A stretch of DNA of 11,820 nucleotides, taken from Bacillota bacterium (lineage in GTDB: Bacteria > Bacillota > Clostridia > Christensenellales > Aristaeellaceae). The translations under genes were made by a program, and so were the position numbers. The stretch spans positions 1-11,820 of the forward strand of contig JAEWYP010000015.1 in assembly GCA_023395615.1 (NCBI GenBank), read 5' to 3'. Shown piece by piece: positions 1 through 7,525 of the stretch. Within the stretch, counting starts at the first letter, position 1. Each line of letters opens with the position of its first letter. A model generated the notes under the pieces. It was not told the origin of the DNA. It made no database searches and was given only the letters and a program-made list of their open reading frames with translations.

Positions 1-297
1 GTGCTTTGTTTTAAAGCGCTGGGGATGCGGGTGGCGCCTACGGAAACCCCGGAGGAAACGGCCCGCGCACTGTTTTCGTTTACACGCGAAGGCGTACGGG
101 TTATCTTTATCACCGAAAACGCCGCCCGGCAGGCGGCTGAAGCGCTGCAGCGCTACCAGAACGACCCGCAGGTCGTCATTATCCCGATCCCGGGCAGCGC
201 CGGTACCGACGGTTACGCGATGTCGCGTGTGAAAGCGAATGTGGAAAAGGCAATCGGCGCGGACATCCTTTTCAGCAATCACCAGAAAGAAGGGTAA
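1..297 (+). CDS. ntpG: V-type ATPase subunit F (NtpG in Enterococcus naming), 5' partial
   Basis: Central-stalk subunit of the V-type ATPase; with subunit D it forms the rotor shaft inside the A3B3 head. The visible 98 residues carry the family features: an FKALGMRV stretch that normally follows an IAVIGD-type N-terminus, a middle VRVIFITENAA strand-helix, and a C-terminal PGSAGTDGYA loop followed by a helix ending in KAIGADIL. Family members are about 100-105 residues with roughly ten residues before this point, so the GTG at position 1 is probably an internal valine and the true start lies off the left edge. The stop is 6 nt before the subunit A start, as expected within the operon. The gene before A is called NtpG in Enterococcus hirae and F in Thermus and archaea. 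Identity is supported by sequence and by position. Confidence 0.93.
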   Translation: MLCFKALGMRVAPTETPEETARALFSFTREGVRVIFITENAARQAAEALQRYQNDPQVVIIPIPGSAGTDGYAMSRVKANVEKAIGADILFSNHQKEG

Positions 298-303
298 CAG
301 AGC

Positions 304-2070
304 ATGGCACAAGGAACCATCGTCAAGGTCGCAGGCCCCCTGATCGTGGCGGAGCATATGGCCGACGCGCGTATGTACGACGTTGTACGCGTCAGTAAGA
401 ACCGTCTGGTTGGGGAGATCATCGAGCTGCGCGGCGACCGTGCCAGCATACAGGTCTACGAGGAAACCAGCGGCTTGGGCTATGGCGAACCGGTCGAAAG
501 TACCGGCGCGCCACTTTCTGTGGAACTGGGGCCGGGGTTGATCGAATCCATTTTCGACGGAATCCAGCGGCCGCTGACCAAGATACGCGATAAAGTTGGC
601 GAACGGATTACACGCGGTGTGGAAGTACCCGCGCTGGATCGTGATGTTCGCTGGAACTTCGAACCGCGCGTGGCGCCAGGCGATAAAGTGATGGCGGGCG
701 CAATTATCGGCGTGGTGAAGGAAAATACGGTGGTGGAGCATCGGATTATGGTGCCGTATGGCGTATCCGGTAAAGTCACCGAAATCAACGCGGGGGAGTA
801 TACTATTACCGATACGATCTGCACCGTTGTGGATGCCGAAGGGAAAACTCACGAGCTGACCATGATGCAGAAATGGCCGGTACGTCGTGGTCGCCCGTAC
901 CAGGAAAAACGCTCGCCGACCGTGCCGATGGTGACCGGTCAGCGCGTAATCGACACGTTTTTCCCCATTGCCAGCGGCGGTGTTGCGGCGGTGCCCGGTC
1001 CCTTCGGCTCAGGGAAAACCGTAGTACAGCATCAGCTGGCCAAATGGGCGGACGCGGATATCATCGTATACGTTGGTTGCGGTGAGCGTGGCAACGAAAT
1101 GACGGACGTTCTGATGGAATTCCCGGAACTGCATGACCCGCGTACCGGCGAAAGCCTGATGAAACGAACCGTGCTGATCGCCAACACCTCGGATATGCCT
1201 GTGGCGGCGCGTGAAGCATCTATTTACACAGGCATCACCATCGCGGAATATTTCCGGGATATGGGGTATAAGGTCGCCATCATGGCGGATTCTACAAGCC
1301 GTTGGGCAGAAGCCCTGCGCGAGATGAGCGGCCGTCTGGAAGAAATGCCGGGCGACGAAGGTTATCCCGCATATCTGGCCAGCCGCATCGCGGAGTTTTA
1401 TGAACGCGCGGGCGTGGTGAAGTGCCTGGGACAGGATAACCGCGAGGGCAGCATCAGCGCCATTGGCGCAGTATCCCCTCCGGGCGGCGATATTTCCGAG
1501 CCGGTGTCGCAGGCAACGCTTCGGATTGTTAAAGTTTTCTGGGGCTTGAGTGCCCAACTGGCGTACAAGCGCCATTTCCCGGCAATTGACTGGCTGCAGT
1601 CCTATTCGCTGTATACCGATCATCTCGAGGATTGGTTCAACGACCATGTATCGCCGGAATGGAATGAACTGCGCGCGCGGGCCATGCTGGTTTTGCAGGA
1701 AGAAAGCGAATTGCAGGAAATTGTTCAGCTGGTTGGCATGGACGCGCTGAGCTGGAAAGACCGGCTGACCATGGAGGTTGCCCGTTCCATCCGCGAGGAT
1801 TACCTGCACCAGAATGCGTTTGACGATGTGGATACTTACACCTCGCTGGATAAGCAGTATTTAATGCTCCGCCTGATTCTGGATTACTACGCCAAGGGCA
1901 GGCAGGCGCTGGATGCGGGCGCAAACCTCAGCGATGTGATCAACCTGCCGGTACGGGAACGGATCGGTCGCAGTAAATACATCCCGGAGGACCAGAAAAA
2001 GCAGTTTACGGAAATCGAAAATGAACTGGCCGGCCAGATTGCCGCGATCTCCGAGAAAGGGGAACTCTAA
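304..2070 (+). CDS. ntpA: V-type ATPase catalytic subunit A
   Basis: Catalytic subunit of the cytoplasmic V1 head; it hydrolyses (or makes) ATP at the A/B interfaces and drives ion movement across the membrane. At 588 residues it has normal family length, with no intein. The P-loop GPFGSGKT lies at residues 232-239, and the catalytic glutamate is E261 in GCGERGNEM. The family signature SPPGGDISEPVSQ begins at about residue 391. The long insertion between the N-terminal barrel and the nucleotide domain, which separates A subunits from F-type beta subunits, is present at about residues 115-185. The start has an AGAAGGG ribosome binding site at 288-294, and subunit B begins 3 nt after the stop. 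The sequence shown does not settle whether the coupling ion is H+ or Na+; that depends on the K/I membrane subunits, which are outside the window. Confidence 0.99.
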   Translation: MAQGTIVKVAGPLIVAEHMADARMYDVVRVSKNRLVGEIIELRGDRASIQVYEETSGLGYGEPVESTGAPLSVELGPGLIESIFDGIQRPLTKIRDKVGERITRGVEVPALDRDVRWNFEPRVAPGDKVMAGAIIGVVKENTVVEHRIMVPYGVSGKVTEINAGEYTITDTICTVVDAEGKTHELTMMQKWPVRRGRPYQEKRSPTVPMVTGQRVIDTFFPIASGGVAAVPGPFGSGKTVVQHQLAKWADADIIVYVGCGERGNEMTDVLMEFPELHDPRTGESLMKRTVLIANTSDMPVAAREASIYTGITIAEYFRDMGYKVAIMADSTSRWAEALREMSGRLEEMPGDEGYPAYLASRIAEFYERAGVVKCLGQDNREGSISAIGAVSPPGGDISEPVSQATLRIVKVFWGLSAQLAYKRHFPAIDWLQSYSLYTDHLEDWFNDHVSPEWNELRARAMLVLQEESELQEIVQLVGMDALSWKDRLTMEVARSIREDYLHQNAFDDVDTYTSLDKQYLMLRLILDYYAKGRQALDAGANLSDVINLPVRERIGRSKYIPEDQKKQFTEIENELAGQIAAISEKGEL

Positions 2071-2073
2071 GCG

Positions 2074-3486
2074 ATGCTCAAGGAATACCGAACCATCAAA
2101 GAGGTCGTCGGCCCCCTGATGCTGGTAGACCAGGTGGAAGGCGTAACGTATAACGAACTGGTCGAAATCCGGCAGCAAAATGGGGAAATCCGACGCGGCA
2201 AGGTGCTGGAAGTGGATGGGGACCGCGCGCTGGTACAGCTGTTTGAAAGCAGCAACGGTCTGCAAATCGAGACCGCAACCGCGCGTTTTCTGGGACACTC
2301 CATCGAGCTGGGCGTCAGCATGGATATGCTGGGCCGCGTGTTCGATGGAATGGGAAACCCCCGGGACGATGGCCCGGCGCTGATCCCGGACGAACGGAAG
2401 GATATCAACGGCGAACCGTTAAACCCTGCTGCCCGCGACTACCCCAATGAATTTATTCAGACGGGTATCAGTGCGATTGACGGACTGAACACGCTGGTGC
2501 GCGGCCAGAAACTGCCGGTGTTCTCCGGCAACGGTCTGCCGCATGCCCAGTTGGCAACGCAGATTGCCCGCCAGGCGAAGGTATTGGGCGCTAATGAAAA
2601 GTTTGCCGTAGTGTTCGGCGCGATCGGTATTACGTTTGAGGAAGCCGAGTATTTTATCAGCGACTTCCGGCGTACAGGCGCCATCGAACGTGCCGTGCTG
2701 TTTATGAACCTTGCAAACGATCCGGCTATCGAGCGTATCGCGACGCCGCGTATGGCGCTGACGGCCGCTGAATATCTGGCTTATGAAAAAGACATGCATG
2801 TGCTGGTCATCCTGACCGACATCACCAACTATGCGGAAGCCCTGCGCGAAGTATCCGCCGCACGCAAGGAAGTGCCGGGTCGCCGTGGTTATCCCGGTTA
2901 TCTGTATACCGACCTTGCAAGCATCTACGAGCGCGCGGGTCGCGTGATCGGCAAAAAAGGATCCATCACGCAGATCCCGATCCTCACCATGCCGGAAGAC
3001 GATAAAACCCATCCGATTCCCGACCTGACCGGCTATATCACCGAAGGGCAGATCATCCTGAGCCGGGAACTGTACCGCAAGGGGATTCAGCCGCCCATCG
3101 ACGTACTGCCTTCCCTGAGCCGTCTGAAGGACAAGGGCATCGGCAAGGGAAAGACGCGCGAGGATCACGCGGCGACAATGAACCAGCTCTTTGCCGCTTA
3201 CTCCCGCGGTAAAGATGCAAAAGAACTGGCGGTCATTCTGGGCGACGCCGCGCTGACGGATGTGGATAAAAAATACGCCGCCTTTGCCGACGCGTTTGAA
3301 AAGCAGTATATATCGCAGGGGTATCAGGCAAACCGTTCGATTGAGGAGACCCTCAATATCGGCTGGGGTCTGCTGGCGATGCTGCCCCGCAACGAGTTGA
3401 AGCGTATTCGCGACGACATGCTGGATAAATACCTGCATGATAATACCATTGAAGAAAACGGCGACAGCGCCGGGGAGGCCGAATAA
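2074..3486 (+). CDS. ntpB: V-type ATPase regulatory subunit B
   Basis: Non-catalytic nucleotide-domain subunit that alternates with A in the V1 head. The protein is 470 residues, normal for the family. At the place of the P-loop it has SGNGLPHAQLA (from residue 151), the degenerate form typical of B subunits, which lack the catalytic lysine. R350, in PSLSRLKDKGIGKGKT, sits where the B-subunit arginine finger that reaches into the A site is found; the numbering matches the known Enterococcus hirae residue. An AAGGGG ribosome binding site lies inside the end of the A gene at 2057-2062. The final A of the stop codon is the first base of the subunit D start codon, so B and D are translationally coupled. 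Confidence 0.99.
   Translation: MLKEYRTIKEVVGPLMLVDQVEGVTYNELVEIRQQNGEIRRGKVLEVDGDRALVQLFESSNGLQIETATARFLGHSIELGVSMDMLGRVFDGMGNPRDDGPALIPDERKDINGEPLNPAARDYPNEFIQTGISAIDGLNTLVRGQKLPVFSGNGLPHAQLATQIARQAKVLGANEKFAVVFGAIGITFEEAEYFISDFRRTGAIERAVLFMNLANDPAIERIATPRMALTAAEYLAYEKDMHVLVILTDITNYAEALREVSAARKEVPGRRGYPGYLYTDLASIYERAGRVIGKKGSITQIPILTMPEDDKTHPIPDLTGYITEGQIILSRELYRKGIQPPIDVLPSLSRLKDKGIGKGKTREDHAATMNQLFAAYSRGKDAKELAVILGDAALTDVDKKYAAFADAFEKQYISQGYQANRSIEETLNIGWGLLAMLPRNELKRIRDDMLDKYLHDNTIEENGDSAGEAE
3472..3478 (+). promoter_or_regulatory. Ribosome binding site of subunit D (GGGGAGG)
   Basis: GGGGAGG ends 7 nt before the ATG at 3486. It favours that start over the in-frame ATG at 3498, which would be 19 nt away. 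The 3498 start would give the shorter MRVNPTRMEL N-terminus seen in many relatives, so the choice is likely but not certain. Confidence 0.7.
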
Positions 3487-4130
3487 TGCCAGCCGCGATG
3501 CGTGTAAACCCGACCCGCATGGAACTGACGCGCATCAAGCGGCGACTGGTGACCGCGCGGCGAGGGCATAAACTGCTCAAGGATAAGCGCGATGAGATGG
3601 TTCGCCAGTTTATCCTGCTGGTACGGGAAAACGACCGCTTGCGCCGCGAGGTGGAAAAGGAACTGGGAACAGCACTGGGAAATTTCGCGATGGCGCGCGC
3701 CGTAACGGAACCGCAACTGATGGAAGAGGCTCTGCTGTATCCTGCGCGAAGCGTGAGCGTGGACATGGGCATTCGCAGCGTGCTGAGCGTACGCGTTCCT
3801 GCCCTGACCGTAAAGGAAGAGGCTCAACAGACGACGCTGAGCTATGGCCTGGCGGAAACATCCGCCCAATTGGACGGCGCGATCGAAGGGCTGGCGGCGC
3901 TTTTACCCAAAATGATCCACCTTGCAGAAGTGGAGAAAGCATGCGACCTTCTGGCGGATGAGATCGAAAAAACACGCCGCCGTGTGAACGCGCTGGAATA
4001 TGTGATGATTCCTCAGTTTGAGGAAACAATCCGGTTTATCACCATGAAGCTGGATGAAAACGAGCGCGGTAGCCTGACCCGCCTGATGAAAGTAAAGGAC
4101 ATGATTCAGGAACGGGCAGAAAACGGATGA
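3486..4130 (+). CDS. ntpD: V-type ATPase subunit D (central rotor shaft)
   Basis: Rotor-shaft subunit that turns inside the A3B3 head and, with subunit F, passes torque to the membrane ring. The 214-residue protein begins with the family hallmark NPTRMELTRIKRRL, followed by RGHKLLKDKRDEMVRQF. Long N-terminal and C-terminal helices (about residues 8-65 and 125-205) would form the antiparallel coiled coil; the C-terminal one contains TRRRVNALEYVMIPQ, also typical. The start overlaps the subunit B stop by one base. It is the last gene of the unit: a strong terminator follows 17 nt after the stop. No NtpH- or NtpJ-like gene follows, unlike in E. hirae. Confidence 0.97.
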   Translation: MPAAMRVNPTRMELTRIKRRLVTARRGHKLLKDKRDEMVRQFILLVRENDRLRREVEKELGTALGNFAMARAVTEPQLMEEALLYPARSVSVDMGIRSVLSVRVPALTVKEEAQQTTLSYGLAETSAQLDGAIEGLAALLPKMIHLAEVEKACDLLADEIEKTRRRVNALEYVMIPQFEETIRFITMKLDENERGSLTRLMKVKDMIQERAENG

Positions 4131-4147
4131 TTTGGAACCGTAAAGAG

Positions 4148-4179
4148 GGGAAGTGGAGCAAAGCCGCTTCCCTTTTTTT
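4148..4179 (+). terminator. Intrinsic terminator of the V-ATPase operon
   Basis: GGGAAGTGG (4148-4156) pairs with CCGCTTCCC (4164-4172) to give a 9-bp stem with one G-U pair, a 7-nt loop, and an uninterrupted run of seven T. It lies just after the subunit D stop. Confidence 0.95.
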
Positions 4180-4187
4180 GCGTCGCG

Positions 4188-4196
4188 TGATATGCT
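4188..4196 (+). promoter_or_regulatory. Possible extended -10 promoter for the ABC operon
   Basis: TGATATGCT gives a TG-N extended -10 with a 4-of-6 hexamer, 68 nt before the ABC ATPase start and just after the terminator. No recognisable -35 lies at the right spacing. The leader would contain a small CCGC/GCGG hairpin at 4223-4234. Weak, but some promoter is needed here because the preceding operon ends in a strong terminator. Confidence 0.35.
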
Positions 4197-4263
4197 GATG
4201 CACGAAAACAAAGGACTTGAAGCCGCAGATGCGGGATGATGGCCCGATCAACAGGAGGAAAGT

Positions 4264-4995
4264 ATGATTCGCTTTGAGCACGTAACCAAAACGTATGCCG
4301 GCGGTTCCGTCAAGGCCGTAGACGATCTGAACCTGGAAATTGACGGGGGAAAGGTGTTCGGCTTCCTCGGCCCCAACGGCGCCGGGAAAACGACCACGAT
4401 AAAAATGATGACCGGTATTCTCAACCCGGATGAAGGGAATATTCTGCTGGAAGACGTGGACCTGCTGAAGAACCCTATCGAAGCCAAGCGGAAATTCGGT
4501 TTCGTACCCGACAGCTTCGAGATGTTTGAACGCCTTACGGGGATGGATTATCTGAATTTCCTTGCGGATATGTACCAGGTGGGAAACCGGGAACGCAAAG
4601 AACATATTGAAAAGTATCTGGAAAAATATGATTTGAAAGATGCGATTCAACAACCGATTCGCAGCTTCTCCCACGGAATGAAGCAGAAACTGCAAATCAT
4701 CGGGTCACTGATTCATCAGCCGAGCATCTGGGTGCTGGATGAACCGATGGTAGGGTTGGACCCGGCCAGCATGCGCGAATTGAAAAATGAAATGCGCGAG
4801 TATTGCGATCAGGGAAAAACCGTGTTCTTTTCCACGCACGTACTGGACGTGGCGGAACGCCTGTGCGACGAGGTGGGGATCATCCGCCGCGGCAAACTGA
4901 TTGCGCAGGGCGATCCCGAGAAATTGATGAAACAGGATCAGGCCAGCACTCTGGAAGACCTGTTCCTGAATCTTACGGAGAACGAGGAGGCATAA
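4264..4995 (+). CDS. ABC transporter ATP-binding protein (ABC-2 exporter type)
   Basis: Cytoplasmic ATPase that powers the permease encoded next. The 243-residue protein is a single complete nucleotide-binding domain: Walker A GPNGAGKTT at 36-44, signature SFSHGMKQK at 134-142, Walker B IWVLDEP at 155-161 with catalytic E160, a D-loop GLD at 164-166, and switch histidine H192 in FFSTHVLD. The signature departs from LSGGQ (FSHGM), and the Q-loop position reads VPDSFEMF with an aspartate instead of glutamine; both departures are common in ABC-2 exporter ATPases. An AGGAGG site at 4253-4258 fixes the start. The permease starts 3 nt after the stop, with its own GAGGAGG inside this gene's end. The substrate cannot be told from the sequence; small molecules, lipids or peptides are all possible. 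Confidence 0.95.
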   Translation: MIRFEHVTKTYAGGSVKAVDDLNLEIDGGKVFGFLGPNGAGKTTTIKMMTGILNPDEGNILLEDVDLLKNPIEAKRKFGFVPDSFEMFERLTGMDYLNFLADMYQVGNRERKEHIEKYLEKYDLKDAIQQPIRSFSHGMKQKLQIIGSLIHQPSIWVLDEPMVGLDPASMRELKNEMREYCDQGKTVFFSTHVLDVAERLCDEVGIIRRGKLIAQGDPEKLMKQDQASTLEDLFLNLTENEEA

Positions 4996-4998
4996 CCC

Positions 4999-6675
4999 AT
5001 GCTGCCATACCTGAGAATTCTGATTAAGCAACGCATCGCGGCATGGAATCCAGCAACTTTTCTGGGCGGAAAACGTTCCAAAGTCAAGTCCATTCTCAGC
5101 TTTGCACTGATTATGGTTTCCATGCTGATCCTCTACGCAATGCTGGTTGGGATTGAGTACCTGATGTTCGGGGCATTCAGCCAGTTGGGGGAGCCGGAAA
5201 CCATGCTTGCGCTGACGGGCGTTCTTTGTACCCTGATGACGGTCATTACCAGCTTCTTCTACATTATCAGCGAGCTTTTCTTCTCCAAGGATGTTACGCT
5301 GGTTTCCTCGCTGCCGATCTCTTCCCGATCGCTGCTGACCGCGAAACTGATCCGAATCTGGCTGGGGGAAGCGGGAATCGCTCTGCTGATCTGCCTGCCG
5401 GTGGTGGTACTGTACGGCATCAACCAGACGATGAACGTATGGTATTACCTGAAGGCGCTGTTGCTGGTGCCGTTCATGCCGATGGTTCCGATTGCGGTGG
5501 TTACGCTGCTCTCCTTTGCGCTGATCCGTGTTTCGGCACTGTGGAAACGCCGCGAAGCACTGACGGTTGTAATGAGCATGCTGTTCCTGGTAGCGTTTAT
5601 GTGGGCGGATATGAAATTCTCCATGTCCTCCGCGTCGAACGACGATATGGGAGCCGCGGTATTGCAGCTGATTACCCGCCAGCGCCGTGTACTGGATGTT
5701 TTTGCGGGTCTATATCCTCCGATTCGCTGGTTTGTGGCTGCTCTGACCCAGATGAATCTTGCTGCGATCGGTGGCTGGATCGGCTTCGCGGCGCTTAACG
5801 TGGCCGCAATCGGCGTGATGGTTCTACTGCTGGGAGGCAGCTACCAGCGCCTGGCCATCCAGCAGAACGAAACCCTGACGCGAATGAACTCCGCTGCGAA
5901 GAAACGCGTGGATCGCCATGGCATGCGGACCCAGTTCCGTGCGCTGTATCGCAGAGAAGTACGCGAGATTTTCACGGTGCCGATTTATGCCATGAACTGT
6001 CTGGCTGCTGCGGTGATGTACCCGATGATTTTTGTCGTGATGTCGCTCAGTTCCGGAACCGGCGGAATGGATATGCAGCCTCTTTCGCAACTGATAACGC
6101 TGGTTCCTAAGGGACTGATGATCGCGATTGCAACGGCGGTATTCGCCTTTACGGCAACCACCAGCATGGCGACGGGCACGGCGGTATCCCGCGAAGGGAA
6201 ACGGCATGAATTCTTCCGCACGCTGCCGGTGAAACCGCAAACGCAGCTGCTGGCGAAGCTGATGATGGGGATAACGATCAACATGATCTGCTGTTTCCCG
6301 ATGGTTGTAATCGTTTTCATCATGCTACCATCAATTATTCCGGAGCTGTTGATCGGTTTCCTCTGCTCCCTGCTGTTCTCCACTGCCTCAACGATTGCGG
6401 AACTCATGGTGGATGTGGCCCATCCCCGGTTCGGATGGAAGAATGAAACGGAAGCCATCAAACAGAACGGAATGGCGTCGCTTGGCATGTTCGGTTCCAT
6501 GGGATTTATCGCGGCCTGTGGCGGCGCATTCTATGGGCTGAGCGTGCTGGGGGTAAGCCATATTCTCTCGCTGGTACTGCTCTGTGCGGTTGCGCTGATT
6601 TTGAATCTCCTGTTCTTCCGCAGGCTGTTGGGAAAGGCTTCAAAAACCTACATCTTACAGGAAGTTCAAAATTAA
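4999..6675 (+). CDS. ABC-2 type permease, duplicated two-half form
   Basis: Membrane partner of the upstream ATPase. The 558-residue protein has about twelve hydrophobic segments, near residues 31-56, 72-92, 124-144, 150-177, 187-205, 256-280, 330-350, 368-392, 420-445, 447-468, 498-520 and 522-542. A cytoplasmic basic stretch at 281-325 separates two halves of about six segments each. Both halves carry a similar loop-helix element: SSLPISSRSLLTAKLI at 103-118 and RTLPVKPQTQLLAKLM at 407-422. This suggests an internal duplication, so one polypeptide may supply both membrane halves. The start has a GAGGAGG site at 4984-4990. There is no signal peptide and no extracellular domain. The family is recognisable as an ABC-2 exporter permease, but I cannot assign a substrate. 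No intrinsic terminator follows it. Confidence 0.9.
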   Translation: MLPYLRILIKQRIAAWNPATFLGGKRSKVKSILSFALIMVSMLILYAMLVGIEYLMFGAFSQLGEPETMLALTGVLCTLMTVITSFFYIISELFFSKDVTLVSSLPISSRSLLTAKLIRIWLGEAGIALLICLPVVVLYGINQTMNVWYYLKALLLVPFMPMVPIAVVTLLSFALIRVSALWKRREALTVVMSMLFLVAFMWADMKFSMSSASNDDMGAAVLQLITRQRRVLDVFAGLYPPIRWFVAALTQMNLAAIGGWIGFAALNVAAIGVMVLLLGGSYQRLAIQQNETLTRMNSAAKKRVDRHGMRTQFRALYRREVREIFTVPIYAMNCLAAAVMYPMIFVVMSLSSGTGGMDMQPLSQLITLVPKGLMIAIATAVFAFTATTSMATGTAVSREGKRHEFFRTLPVKPQTQLLAKLMMGITINMICCFPMVVIVFIMLPSIIPELLIGFLCSLLFSTASTIAELMVDVAHPRFGWKNETEAIKQNGMASLGMFGSMGFIAACGGAFYGLSVLGVSHILSLVLLCAVALILNLLFFRRLLGKASKTYILQEVQN

Positions 6676-6693
6676 TTAAGATTATGTTACAAT
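6665..6693 (+). promoter_or_regulatory. Upstream candidate promoter of the methyltransferase gene
   Basis: TTCAAA (6665-6670), a 17-nt spacer and TACAAT (6688-6693) with a TG one base before it form a good sigma-A-like promoter. The -35 lies inside the last codons of the permease gene. Transcription would start near 6700, so this transcript would carry both arms of the 6706-6749 inverted repeat. Confidence 0.55.
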
Positions 6694-6705
6694 AATGCGT
6701 GCATT

Positions 6706-6749
6706 CTTCTCAAAGTTGTGTTATACTGTAAAAGAACTACTTTGAGAAG
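6706..6749 (+). repeat. Perfect 11-bp inverted repeat over the promoter and leader
   Basis: CTTCTCAAAGT (6706-6716) and ACTTTGAGAAG (6739-6749) are perfect reverse complements separated by 22 nt. The spacer contains the TGTTATACT promoter element, and the right arm runs into the AAGGAG ribosome binding site (6747-6752). No T-run follows, so it is not a terminator. It is either an operator for a dimeric regulator or an RNA hairpin that hides the ribosome binding site. Confidence 0.8.
6719..6727 (+). promoter_or_regulatory. Downstream candidate promoter (extended -10) of the methyltransferase gene
   Basis: TGTTATACT is a TG-N extended -10 with a 5-of-6 hexamer, centred between the arms of the inverted repeat. 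The -35 region (6699-6704, GTGCAT) is poor. The start would fall near 6734, after the left arm, giving a leader that cannot form the hairpin. Confidence 0.6.
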
Positions 6750-6752
6750 GAG
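6747..6752 (+). promoter_or_regulatory. Ribosome binding site of the methyltransferase (AAGGAG)
   Basis: AAGGAG ends 8 nt before the ATG at 6761 and overlaps the in-frame GTG at 6752, ruling that GTG out as the start. Its first three bases lie in the right arm of the inverted repeat. Confidence 0.85.
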
Positions 6753-6760
6753 TGCATGGC

Positions 6761-7369
6761 ATGATTACCAAAGCACAGAGCAAGCGCTATGCGCCGCAAC
6801 CTTCGCTGGACAAAAAGCCTAAACTGTCGGCCATGGAGAGGGGCATGCTGCGCTGGTCCACGGCTGAACGCGGAGATAAAGTACTGGATGTTCACGTGGG
6901 CACCGGCTTGATGCTGGAGTATCTGAACCGCAACATGGAATGTGAAATCTGCGGTATGTCCGAAGATATGGAAACGGTGCGGGCGGCCCGCTCCCGGTTG
7001 CGGAACGCGGATATCGTCTACGGGTCACGGGAAGATATTCCCTGGCGGGAAAGCACTTTTGATTCTGTTTATATTAAGCAGGTTTCCGCGCCCGTCTCCA
7101 GACAATCCATCAGCGAAGCGTTACGGGTACTGAAACCCGGCGGCCAGATGCTGGTAGGAATCAGGACACTGCCCACACCTCTGCGTCAGTTGACGGAACT
7201 GTTCCACACCGAAGTGGAGGATGAGCCGCTTAAAACGCAAACCAAAGAAACAACCCTGTTGATGATGAAGGAGTTGGGTTGCACTCAGATTACCTGGCAA
7301 CCGACTGATTTACTCAACGGCCTGTGCATTGGGTGGAAACAGATACCGCCTGATGCAGAAGAAGCATAA
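6761..7369 (+). CDS. Class I SAM-dependent methyltransferase, substrate unknown
   Basis: Small cytoplasmic methyltransferase of the Methyltransf_11 type, 202 residues from the ATG chosen by its ribosome binding site. SAM-binding motif I is VLDVHVGTG at 41-49, with histidine-valine where most relatives have glycine-cysteine. It is followed by CGMSEDMETVRAAR (64-77, ribose-binding region), GSREDIPWRESTFDSVYI (88-105) with the ED pair expected to contact the adenine, and the motif LRVLKPGGQMLVGI (121-134). There is no added RNA- or DNA-binding domain and no membrane segment. The last 60 residues hold a short helical cap that may set specificity. It has its own promoters and terminator and is not clearly part of the ABC operon. 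The fold is sure; the substrate cannot be inferred. Confidence 0.87.
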   Translation: MITKAQSKRYAPQPSLDKKPKLSAMERGMLRWSTAERGDKVLDVHVGTGLMLEYLNRNMECEICGMSEDMETVRAARSRLRNADIVYGSREDIPWRESTFDSVYIKQVSAPVSRQSISEALRVLKPGGQMLVGIRTLPTPLRQLTELFHTEVEDEPLKTQTKETTLLMMKELGCTQITWQPTDLLNGLCIGWKQIPPDAEEA

Positions 7370-7413
7370 AAATAAGGCGTGATTGCAGAGAACCTGCAGC
7401 CGCGCTTTATTTT
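7369..7413 (+). terminator. Bidirectional intrinsic terminator between convergent genes
   Basis: AAAATAAGGCGTG (7369-7381) pairs with CGCGCTTTATTTT (7401-7413) over 13 bp with two G-U pairs. A nested TGCAG/CTGCA stem (7384-7388 with 7394-7398) forms the tip. The T-rich right side ends the methyltransferase transcript, and on the other strand the A-rich left side reads as TTATTTT for crcB. It begins on the last base of the methyltransferase stop codon. The interval 7414-7525 holds nothing else I can support. Confidence 0.85.
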
Positions 7414-7525
7414 ATGAAACTGAAACAATCCTTTGAAATCTTCGCTGGTTTATCATCGCGCTCATCAAAACCAATACAGCAGGAATTCTCAAGCCCAGGG
7501 ATTGGAGCAGCGCATGAGCAACCTA

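Noticed and set aside
1..3. GTG at position 1 as the true start of subunit F
   Set aside because: The family N-terminus needs about ten more residues, so this is an internal valine at the window edge.
1009..1809. 266-codon minus-strand frame
   Set aside because: Antisense to V-ATPase subunit A, with no supporting motif.
2419..3438. 339-codon minus-strand frame
   Set aside because: Antisense to the well-conserved V-ATPase subunit B; no ribosome binding site or family motif.
6752..6760. GTG start of the methyltransferase at 6752
   Set aside because: It lies within the ribosome binding site of the ATG at 6761.
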